From positions 1 through 43,574 of IMG/VR virus record IMGVR_UViG_3300017598_000355: 43,574 nt of DNA; one strand, 5' to 3'. The notes below the pieces were generated by a model. The model saw nothing but the letters and a program-made list of their open reading frames with translations, did not search any database and had not been told where the DNA came from. Each line of letters starts with the position of its first letter. Position 1 is the first letter of the stretch. Source of the stretch: a virus. A program made the position numbers and the translations under genes. This document shows positions 33,948-40,020 of this stretch, one piece after another.

Positions 33948-34559
33948 ATGAAATACAGAGTAAAAAACATATCAGACGAGAACATAGCTATAGACGGCTT
34001 TGTTCTTGGTAGCGAAGAACTACCATTATTGACACTAGATATTATCGGTAAAAGTAAGCAATTATCTACTCTTATGAGTTATGCTCTTAATAAGGATGTT
34101 GTTGTAACAGAATCTGGAGTAGAGCTTAGCTCAGACGATACTAACGCTTTACTTACTGACTTGTACATTTTAAGTGTAAACAAGAAGCAGCCCTTAAATA
34201 GTAAGATAGCTAAGTCATTCAATACCATGTATGGTAACGACTTGATTGAAAAGATCGATAATCTTGACATGAAGCAAAAGACGATTGCTGAGTATCGTTA
34301 TCATACTGAAAATGGAGTAAAGTTCTACGAAGACTTTCGAGCAGACTTAGCTATAGGTATTGCTACTGGTCAATCTAGTGCTGAAGCTTCTTTTCATATC
34401 GAAGCTAGACTTTCTGCTATTAAAGGAATGTTGCTAGCTGGAGATTGGAGGACTGCACAGTTCGCTTGTAGCCAGTTAGAGGCGGATGAGTTTCTTAACC
34501 AGACATTAATAGATCGAGTTCAAAACGGTTTTAACAATTATGTTTCTCAGAACTTTTAA
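33948..34559 (+). CDS. Hypothetical protein paired with the collagen-like fibre
   Basis: 203 residues, not recognised. The N-terminal third is beta-like (KYRVKNISDENIAIDGFVLG...), resembling small domains used to cap or anchor fibres. The rest is helical and ends with an alpha-helical hairpin (IEARLSAIKGMLLAGDWRTA; FNNYVSQNF). There is no signal peptide, membrane segment or catalytic motif. It starts two bases after the fibre stop and is the last gene before an intergenic region with a promoter. A fibre chaperone, anchor or head-fibre partner is the most economical guess from location; it remains inference. Confidence 0.5.
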   Translation: MKYRVKNISDENIAIDGFVLGSEELPLLTLDIIGKSKQLSTLMSYALNKDVVVTESGVELSSDDTNALLTDLYILSVNKKQPLNSKIAKSFNTMYGNDLIEKIDNLDMKQKTIAEYRYHTENGVKFYEDFRADLAIGIATGQSSAEASFHIEARLSAIKGMLLAGDWRTAQFACSQLEADEFLNQTLIDRVQNGFNNYVSQNF

Positions 34560-34561
34560 TG

Positions 34562-34578
34562 TAAGTATTTGATACTTA
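34562..34578. other. Perfect short inverted repeat after the fibre operon
   Basis: TAAGTAT (34562-34568), loop TTG, ATACTTA (34572-34578). It is a perfect 7-base stem immediately after a stop codon, but without a T run, so it could be a protein-binding site or an mRNA 3' end stem and not a classical terminator. Confidence 0.4.
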
Positions 34579-34610
34579 ACTTCATCTAAAGATTAGGTGT
34601 TTTAGCCCAA

Positions 34611-34634
34611 TAATATAGCTTGTTAGCTGTATTA
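34611..34634. promoter_or_regulatory. Hairpin overlapping the -33 region of the downstream promoter
   Basis: TAATATAGCT (34611-34620) pairs with AGCTGTATTA (34625-34634, one T-G) around a TGTT loop. The promoter -33 TTG (34620-34622) lies at the top of this stem. Being just downstream of the fibre operon and followed by TTTATAA, it could end that operon, act as an operator for the next gene, or both. Confidence 0.45.
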
Positions 34635-34650
34635 TTTATAAGTATATTTG
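34620..34650 (+). promoter_or_regulatory. Bacteroidota-type housekeeping promoter
   Basis: TTG at 34620-34622, a 20-base spacer, and TATATTTG at 34643-34650, an exact fit to TANNTTTG. The primary sigma factor of Bacteroidota recognises this pair. The -7 element ends only 4 bases before the ATG at 34655, so transcription would begin at or near the start codon, giving a leaderless or nearly leaderless mRNA. Confidence 0.75.
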
Positions 34651-34654
34651 TACT

Positions 34655-35092
34655 ATGAATAATATAATAACAAGGCATGATATATCTAACAAAACTAATA
34701 CTGAAAAGTGGATTGGAGTTATATCTAACACTGCTGAAAAACAGTCTAAGTATTTTGTTACGCTTATGTCTTTAACTGTAAAACTATCTGACGATAAAAT
34801 CGTTATTATCCCAGAAGGTTTTCAGTTCGATGGAAGTTCAGTACCTCGTTTCTTAGAGGTTGTGTTTAGACGATATGGTCCTTTCTTATTTGCGTCGTTA
34901 ATACACGATTGGATGTACGTAGCTGATTACAGAAGAGATGAGTTAGGCGCTAAGGCAGCACAGAAGTTTGCAGATGAAGAGATGTTGCTATGGAGTAATG
35001 CAACTAACTTTCACTCCAACTGGTCTTTACTAGATAACTGGTTACTTTATAAAGCGGTTAGATGGTTTGGTATAAAAGTTTATAAGAGATGA
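34655..35092 (+). CDS. DUF1353 family phage protein
   Basis: 145 residues. Family signatures are clear: IPEGFQFDGSSVPR (52-65) and SLIHDWMYVA (81-90), followed by the DELGAKAAQKFADEEML helix. DUF1353 proteins are small phage proteins often found near tail and lysis genes; their biochemical function is not established as far as I know. This gene has its own promoter and no leader, unlike the densely packed upstream genes, so it is probably expressed separately by host RNA polymerase. The conserved His-Asp pair hints at metal binding or catalysis, but that is speculation. Confidence 0.8.
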   Translation: MNNIITRHDISNKTNTEKWIGVISNTAEKQSKYFVTLMSLTVKLSDDKIVIIPEGFQFDGSSVPRFLEVVFRRYGPFLFASLIHDWMYVADYRRDELGAKAAQKFADEEMLLWSNATNFHSNWSLLDNWLLYKAVRWFGIKVYKR

Positions 35093-35249
35093 AACATTTT
35101 TGGATATTAGACGCGTGGTCATCGAGATAGTTAAAAACAAACCTATATGTTAAATCCGTATAAACCATTAACTTACAATAATATCTTTTAAAATTAATCA
35201 ACTAACTACTTTATTTTTAAAAAAGATTGAGTTTACTTTTTAAGGATAT

Positions 35250-35280
35250 ACCAGGGCCTGTAATAAAGGTCCTGGTTTAT
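35250..35280 (+). terminator. Terminator-like hairpin between DUF1353 and the small membrane protein
   Basis: ACCAGGGCCT (35250-35259) pairs with AGGTCCTGGT (35267-35276, one G-U) around a 7-base loop, followed by TTTATTAAT. It is probably an intrinsic terminator for the DUF1353 transcript or a leader hairpin for the gene at 35304. The rest of 35093-35249 is AT-rich and I see no other gene or clear site in it. Confidence 0.6.
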
Positions 35281-35303
35281 TAATCAATAATTAGCGTATT
35301 AAT

Positions 35304-35663
35304 ATGGTAGATAGCGAGTTGAAAAATGAAATTAAAATGATTAACACAGCACTTGAGAAATTAGACTTAAAAGGAGGCACTATGGCTTTTATTGTATCTG
35401 TAGTAGTAGGGCTTTTTGCTTTCTATGAAAAGGACAGTGCGACGGAGCATTCAGACATGAATGATATGCGCTTAGAAGACAAGATAGAGTCTGTAGAGTA
35501 TAAAGTCAATCTATTAGAACAGAATGGTCAGAATGTCTTAATAAATAAGACCAGGATTGAGGATAACTCTGAGGACATCAAAGAACTTAAAAAAGAAATC
35601 AGAGACGGCTTTGATAAGATCGATGATAAACTCGATAAACTAGTAAAGGTTAGTACTCCTTAA
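35304..35663 (+). CDS. Small membrane protein with coiled coil (holin/spanin-like candidate)
   Basis: 119 residues. One membrane segment at about 26-41 (TMAFIVSVVVGLFAFY) follows a short charged N-terminus. The remainder is heptad-like and highly charged (MRLEDKIESVEYKVNLLEQN; EDIKELKKEIRDGFDKIDDK), predicting a soluble coiled coil. Proteins with this layout sit in phage lysis regions as holins or holin regulators, but no family is recognised. Its 3' end overlaps the convergent RusA-like gene by 14 bases (35650-35663), so the two genes cannot be transcribed independently without read-through between strands. Confidence 0.55.
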   Translation: MVDSELKNEIKMINTALEKLDLKGGTMAFIVSVVVGLFAFYEKDSATEHSDMNDMRLEDKIESVEYKVNLLEQNGQNVLINKTRIEDNSEDIKELKKEIRDGFDKIDDKLDKLVKVSTP

Positions 35664-36060
35664 ACTCCTCTTTCATAAAAAACTCTTTATCTGCATCTTC
35701 TGTGTAATCATAGAATCTTATTATAAACGAATCACTAGGTAGATTGTAATTTTGCTCTATCGAGTATTTCGGAACAAACCTGGGGTTATCATCATGCCAA
35801 AACTCCAGTTTAGTCATTAAGTCCCATAGGTACTTAAATGCAATACCATCGAGATCATGTCTACTCCTCTTGACAATCTCTATATGAACCTTCTCAGGGA
35901 ACTTAAATCCCTCCTCAAAGTTATCTTTTATTATAGCTTCATATCTAGGCATGTGAGCCTTCTTTAGTTTTGTTTTTTGCCAAACAGCTTGCGCATTTCT
36001 TATCTGATTTACAGACAAAGCCTTCTTGTATTTGAATTTTATTTCCTTAATTAACTCCAT
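35650..36060 (-). CDS. RusA-like Holliday junction resolvase
   Basis: 136 residues. The key segment is RHDLDGIAFKYLWDLMTKL (68-85), followed by WHDDNPRFVP, which matches the RusA pattern of D-x-D...K...D then DD: candidate metal ligands D69, D71, D80 and D90/D91, plus K76. RusA enzymes cut four-way DNA junctions as dimers during phage recombination, replication or packaging. The length fits the family (about 120-140). It is the only minus-strand gene inside an otherwise plus-strand late block. It has its own promoter-like TATCTTTG, and its stop overlaps the neighbouring plus-strand gene. The family call is by motif only. Confidence 0.7.
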   Translation of the reverse strand: MELIKEIKFKYKKALSVNQIRNAQAVWQKTKLKKAHMPRYEAIIKDNFEEGFKFPEKVHIEIVKRSRHDLDGIAFKYLWDLMTKLEFWHDDNPRFVPKYSIEQNYNLPSDSFIIRFYDYTEDADKEFFMKEEFKEY

Positions 36061-36081
36061 AATCTCGTATTAGTTATTGAA

Positions 36082-36089
36082 CAAAGATA
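36082..36089 (-). promoter_or_regulatory. Possible -7 promoter element for the resolvase gene
   Basis: Read on the minus strand, the bases are TATCTTTG, an exact TANNTTTG match, 21 bases upstream of the resolvase ATG. No TTG at the expected -33 distance is visible, so this is a partial promoter. It also lies between the divergent resolvase and amidase genes. Confidence 0.45.
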
Positions 36090-36100
36090 ATGATTTTTGT

Positions 36101-36736
36101 ATGAAAATAATGATTGATACAGGGCATGGTAGAGTAGACGAGAATGGATTCTACGTTAGCTGCCCATCACCTGATAAAAACAATCCTAGGACATGGTATA
36201 AATGTTGCTGGAATGGATCTGAATGGATATATGAAGGAGAATGGAATGACATCATAGGGACTGAATTAGCTTGGGTAATACAAGAGAATCCTGATTCGGG
36301 CATTGATTTTGAAGTCGTTACTCATAAAGCCGAGGACATGCCTTTAAATGACAGGATAGCGATCTTTAATGAATCTGATTGTGATTTATTCGTTTCAATA
36401 CACTTCAATTACTTTGAGGATAGTACCGTGAAAGGCACTGAGGTTTTTGTTCATGATAACGCTTCAGAAGACTCTAAGGCAGCTGGTCAGATCTTTGCGA
36501 AAAACCTAATGTTAGACATAGATGAGCCCTTAAGGAGAGAGTCTAATGAATATCGGTACAAGACAGCTAATTATAAGGTGCTCAGAGAGACAAATGGACC
36601 TGCTGTATTGTTAGAGTTAGGTTTCTTTTCAAACCCTGACACACAAAGAAATATGAAGTATCAAAGCTACCGAGAGGAATTAGCAGAGAGTTTATTTAAG
36701 TCACTAAAAGAAATTAAGGATGAGTTTGATAAATGA
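36101..36736 (+). CDS. N-acetylmuramoyl-L-alanine amidase (endolysin)
   Basis: 211 residues from the ATG at 36101; the frame runs back to a TTG at 36077, but MKIMIDTGHG is the natural start. Amidase_3 motifs: DTGHG (H9), EGEWND (E47), VSIHFN (H101) and LLELGFFSN (E172, catalytic), giving the His-Glu-His zinc site and catalytic Glu. It cleaves the amide bond between MurNAc and L-Ala in peptidoglycan, releasing progeny. An insertion after residue 20 (CPSPDKNNPRTWYKCCWNGS) with three cysteines separates the first two ligands and is longer than in typical family members. No signal peptide is seen, so holin-dependent release is expected. It overlaps the next gene by 17 bases. Confidence 0.88.
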   Translation: MKIMIDTGHGRVDENGFYVSCPSPDKNNPRTWYKCCWNGSEWIYEGEWNDIIGTELAWVIQENPDSGIDFEVVTHKAEDMPLNDRIAIFNESDCDLFVSIHFNYFEDSTVKGTEVFVHDNASEDSKAAGQIFAKNLMLDIDEPLRRESNEYRYKTANYKVLRETNGPAVLLELGFFSNPDTQRNMKYQSYREELAESLFKSLKEIKDEFDK

Positions 36737-36914
36737 GGAAGACAATAAAATCTCATTACCTAATACTGTTATTATCATTTCGATAGTGTTAGGTTTTGTT
36801 ATGTTTGGATTCGCTCTCTATTTAGATAGAAAAGATGCGTATATTCCTTTAGGAGGAGTATTAATGGCCGCTCTTTCTGCTGTTGGTATTAAAGCTTACA
36901 AAAAAACATCATGA
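36720..36914 (+). CDS. Two-helix small membrane protein, holin candidate
   Basis: 64 residues with two predicted membrane helices, about 15-33 (TVIIISIVLGFVMFGFALY) and 42-58 (PLGGVLMAALSAVGIKA), separated by a short charged turn (LDRKDA) and ending in a basic tail (KAYKKTS). Size, topology and position directly after the amidase (17-base overlap) fit a class II-type holin. The family is not recognised by sequence, so the call rests on architecture and context. The next gene overlaps by 4 bases. Confidence 0.6.
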   Translation: MSLINEEDNKISLPNTVIIISIVLGFVMFGFALYLDRKDAYIPLGGVLMAALSAVGIKAYKKTS

Positions 36915-37231
36915 GAGAATTGTTAATATACTACACAAAGATACTGACTACAATAGCAATGATTATTGGAGTTATTTTAGTGATGTATTCCTGCTTGGAT
37001 AGAGATGATCCACAACCGGTACCGGAGATAGAGATACCTGAAGTCATCGACCATGAAGAAGAGATAGAAGAAACTAGGGACAAGATTGAAGAGATGAAAA
37101 AGAAGCTTGATCCTGATTTAATTGAGAAAGTTGATCAAATATTAATAAACGAATATGAGAACATTGAACACTGCATTGATACTATTTATGTTAATGGTGT
37201 CCCTGAATATGTTTGGAACGGATGCAAGTAA
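36911..37231 (+). CDS. Membrane-anchored acidic coiled-coil protein (spanin-like candidate)
   Basis: 106 residues. The N-terminal hydrophobic segment (about 8-26) ends in VMYSC, which could be a lipobox with Cys at about 28, or simply a membrane helix. It is followed by a Pro/Glu-rich stretch (DDPQPVPEIEIPEV) and an acidic coiled coil (EEEIEETRDKIEEMKKKLDPD). C-terminal cysteines occur in ENIEHCID and WNGCK. Position in the lysis cassette and this layout suggest a spanin or spacer protein linking the two membranes. Its 3' end is overlapped for 77 bases by the next gene in another frame. Confidence 0.55.
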   Translation: MRELLIYYTKILTTIAMIIGVILVMYSCLDRDDPQPVPEIEIPEVIDHEEEIEETRDKIEEMKKKLDPDLIEKVDQILINEYENIEHCIDTIYVNGVPEYVWNGCK

Positions 37232-37559
37232 GCCTCCTTATATAAAGATATCTATTTTTGAGCTTGATACTTTGTACAAGAACTCGAAGAGACTCTATGA
37301 CTTGAAGCCTATTCTTGATCAGTATATGATTGAGTCATCAATTAAGGATTCTATAATCTGCTCTCAAGAGGACGTCATAGCCTTAGTGAAAGAAGAGAGA
37401 GATTCAGAAAAAACAGCTTCAGAAGCAAAAGACAACAAGATAGATAATAAAGACAAAGTTATTGAATCGAAGGACGAAGAAATCAATATCCTTAAAAAGG
37501 GAAAATCAATAAGAGAGATATTAATAGTAATCCTAGCAATAGGTATAATAATAATTTAA
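37155..37559 (+). CDS. Overlapping coiled-coil protein with C-terminal membrane anchor (spanin-like candidate)
   Basis: Up to 134 residues. The sequence from ATG 37155 gives a signal-like N-terminus (MRTLNTALILFMLMVSLNMF), a charged coiled coil (about 70-115; SEKTASEAKDNKIDNKDKV), and a very hydrophobic C-terminus (ILIVILAIGIIII). With the first ATG it overlaps the preceding gene by 77 bases. A later in-frame ATG (starting MFGTDASKPP) would give a shorter protein with almost no overlap and no signal. C-terminal anchor plus coiled coil fits a one- or two-component spanin, or a coiled-coil structural protein. The start choice is unresolved. Confidence 0.5.
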   Translation: MRTLNTALILFMLMVSLNMFGTDASKPPYIKISIFELDTLYKNSKRLYDLKPILDQYMIESSIKDSIICSQEDVIALVKEERDSEKTASEAKDNKIDNKDKVIESKDEEINILKKGKSIREILIVILAIGIIII

Positions 37560-37560
37560 T

Positions 37561-38409
37561 ATGATAGATAATATAGTAACCTTTCCTAATAATTTTAGGT
37601 TTGGAGTAAGGATTGACGTTGATTACCAGCCAGCAAAAGATGATGGGTACTACATGGGTAGTGAAGTTACTATCACGACATTTATAAACAATGGCCCTAG
37701 TGATACTTCCGCATCGAATGTTCAGTTAATAGTAACTGCTAGAAGTGGTACAGAGGTGATAAACAACACTTCTGTAGCATCGTCTCCTACTGAAAACAAG
37801 TTTGTAATCACAGAAATAGGTTATCATGATTATGAGATAATCTATACTGAAGATAACGGTACTACTAAGTACAAGGTATCAGGAACAATTGACACTGATG
37901 ACAATATTCAATTAGCAGAAGATAGCTGTGGCATTTACAAGATATCCAACTTCTCTGATATTGATTATTCTTACACTTATGTAGATGCAGATGGAAATAC
38001 AGTAGTTGGGGATATTGTTTCCGACGGGTTTATATCTCCTTCATTCGTGGAGGGTATAACAGAAGTAGAGATTTGGAAAAAGATAGATGAGACCTCTGCT
38101 GATGCAAGAACTTACCTGGTGAATAATTTCTGCGCAATAGAAGAGTGTATGGCTAGGTTTATAGAGGATCTAATTTGTAAGACTAGTGATACTTGTGATA
38201 TCTGTGCTGACGACGCTGAAGCTGTTCAAATGCATTTCTATTACCATACATACTTCATGAAGGTTCATCAATTATTCTACAAAAACTCTTACTTCGAAGC
38301 AGGTGATGATTCATTCTTGCCTAAGGTTCAATCGATTGAATACATTGCTGGCAAGATCAAGGAGTTTTGTGAGTTCTTTAATGGAGAAAACTGTGATACT
38401 TGTTTCTAA
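37561..38409 (+). CDS. Hypothetical structural protein, beta N-terminus and Cys-rich helical C-terminus
   Basis: 282 residues, not recognised. Residues 1-110 look like an immunoglobulin-like sandwich (FGVRIDVDYQPAKDD, VTITTFINNGPSD, EIGYHDYEIIYTED). A second beta segment follows. The last 100 residues are helical with a cluster of cysteines (NNFCAIEECMARF, DLICKTSDTCDICADD, and CEFFNGENCDTCF at the end), in CxxC-like spacing that could bind metal or form disulfides. Proteins of this layout occur near fibre genes of Bacteroidota phages. The next gene overlaps by one base (TAATG), so they are co-translated. A fibre-linked structural role is inferred. Confidence 0.5.
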   Translation: MIDNIVTFPNNFRFGVRIDVDYQPAKDDGYYMGSEVTITTFINNGPSDTSASNVQLIVTARSGTEVINNTSVASSPTENKFVITEIGYHDYEIIYTEDNGTTKYKVSGTIDTDDNIQLAEDSCGIYKISNFSDIDYSYTYVDADGNTVVGDIVSDGFISPSFVEGITEVEIWKKIDETSADARTYLVNNFCAIEECMARFIEDLICKTSDTCDICADDAEAVQMHFYYHTYFMKVHQLFYKNSYFEAGDDSFLPKVQSIEYIAGKIKEFCEFFNGENCDTCF

Positions 38410-38846
38410 TGAGGTGGCTTGAGAATATATACCCGAATGAAGAAGAGTCTATTTACATGGACCTCTTTGCGATTGCTGAGCCTACAATAGATTGGCTACA
38501 AGCGAAATCGATTGAAGCTGCAGAGTGCGGCCGAGAAACAATGTATGAGAAGTATGTGGAGGCTGGTAACATGTTGTTACTTGCTATCCCTTATTTTTCA
38601 ATAGTAAGAAAGAAGTATAAGACACTAGATTACGATCCTTGCAATGACACTTATGATATTACCCTAGAGTGTATGCTTGACAAGATAAGATGTGTGTCGG
38701 CAGGAGTTAACAAGAATCTAGTGACTCCTTTTGAACAAATGATAGAAGCTGCTAAATTAGGTCCTCATAAAGAGAATAAATGCAGTGTCAAAGTATTGGG
38801 TGATTACGACCCTGAAGATTATAACGATAGTTTTTATAAAACATAG
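38409..38846 (+). CDS. Hypothetical helical protein paired with the upstream Cys-rich protein
   Basis: 145 residues from the ATG at 38409 (a TTG nine bases earlier is less likely). It is mostly alpha-helical with five cysteines spread along it (ECGRET, DPCNDTYD, LECMLDKIRCVSA, KCSVKV). It overlaps the upstream gene by a single base, and both have unusual cysteine content for this window, suggesting that the two proteins act together. The following fibre gene starts two bases after its stop. No family or function is recognised. Confidence 0.5.
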   Translation: MRWLENIYPNEEESIYMDLFAIAEPTIDWLQAKSIEAAECGRETMYEKYVEAGNMLLLAIPYFSIVRKKYKTLDYDPCNDTYDITLECMLDKIRCVSAGVNKNLVTPFEQMIEAAKLGPHKENKCSVKVLGDYDPEDYNDSFYKT

Positions 38847-38848
38847 AT

Positions 38849-40009
38849 ATGGCAAACGGAACTGATTATAGCGGAGACAAGGAAGGCTTGTTGAAGCATG
38901 GAATAGAAGAGAAGGTGTTTAGAAATGAAGAGCAAGCTATAGATGGTGATGATAACCAAGAAGCTCTTAAGAATTTAACTGAAACCTTTTGGGCTCCGGA
39001 AGACGGTAAGACTTACGGAAGGAAAGATGGCAGATGGGTAGAGGCTAGTGGAGGCGTATCGACACCTGAGGACTTACAAGAGACCTGTGGAATTGGATCT
39101 GATTGGGATATGACAAATAGTAATAGTCATTTCACGCTTGGTAGTCTTGTCAATAATGGTGTTCCAAACTCAGCTCAAACACGTTGGATAATGAATAATG
39201 TCGAGTCAAACCCTAGTGGTAATAAACAGATGTTTAGCCGTTCTTTTGACTCTAACGGAGACTTAGAGTTTGTAGCAACCGAACTTTTTCGGTATGCGTC
39301 ATCTGGAGCAAGTGGATACACATCAGGCAGCAGGCAATCGCATTCAACAAACCAAAGGGCTGATATACTACATAGAACAGATGGATTTGCTCAGATTGGT
39401 GTTGGTGGAATAAACAACCACCCCGATTTTGACCAAAAACAAGAGGTGTCTTTGAATTTTTCAAAACTAGCAGATGCAGATATTGGAGTTGCTTATTTTA
39501 CAAGGAACAACTCTGGTTTTGATAGCAATAATCGAAAAAAATACTTTGATGAGATGGTACGGATTGAGGGTGAACTATTCATCTCAAACTCAAGAGAATC
39601 ATTTGTCACAGAACAGTCAGGACTGAGGATTGAGTCGTTAGCTACTGATAAAAGCTACGGGTTCAACTTAGTATACGACGATGTTACTGGCGATATTAAG
39701 AAAAGACCTAGAAACGAAGTGAAAGACAAGACGTCCGGATTCAATGCTGACACTGGGTCTGGAAATAGTATCTATGTCTATAACAGTGGGTCTATCGGGA
39801 CCTGTTCTGTAGCTCCCGGAGTCATGGGGGTAGGAGACAGTTTTGAAGTGATTCAGATTAGCACTGGTTCTGTAAACATTGCTGGAGCTGGAGGAGCTAT
39901 AATTATAGGCTCTAAGACTACAATGGACATAGGTGATAGGATAAAAGTAACTAGGATCGGAGATGACACTACCTCTACCGGCGAAAACTATGTGGTTAGC
40001 GCAGGGTAA
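38849..40009 (+). CDS. Tail fibre protein A (shared N-terminal module)
   Basis: 386 residues. The first 65 residues (MANGTDYSGDKEGLLKHGIE..., QAIDGDDNQEALKNLTETFW, APEDGKTYGRKDGRWVE) are nearly the same as in the next gene. The APxDGKxYxRxxGxWVE motif is a common anchor repeat in phage fibre proteins. The rest is beta-rich and unlike the second fibre; it includes SAPG-like loops and a C-terminal all-beta tail domain (TSGFNADTGSGNSIYVYNS...) seen in many phage fibres. It is probably a receptor-binding appendage attached through the N-terminal module. Its start lies two bases after the preceding stop. Confidence 0.68.
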   Translation: MANGTDYSGDKEGLLKHGIEEKVFRNEEQAIDGDDNQEALKNLTETFWAPEDGKTYGRKDGRWVEASGGVSTPEDLQETCGIGSDWDMTNSNSHFTLGSLVNNGVPNSAQTRWIMNNVESNPSGNKQMFSRSFDSNGDLEFVATELFRYASSGASGYTSGSRQSHSTNQRADILHRTDGFAQIGVGGINNHPDFDQKQEVSLNFSKLADADIGVAYFTRNNSGFDSNNRKKYFDEMVRIEGELFISNSRESFVTEQSGLRIESLATDKSYGFNLVYDDVTGDIKKRPRNEVKDKTSGFNADTGSGNSIYVYNSGSIGTCSVAPGVMGVGDSFEVIQISTGSVNIAGAGGAIIIGSKTTMDIGDRIKVTRIGDDTTSTGENYVVSAG

Positions 40010-40020
40010 GGAATAATATT

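Noticed and set aside
36078-36100. Promoter for the amidase from GATTTTTG next to its ATG
   Set aside because: One mismatch to TANNTTTG and no -33 element at proper spacing.
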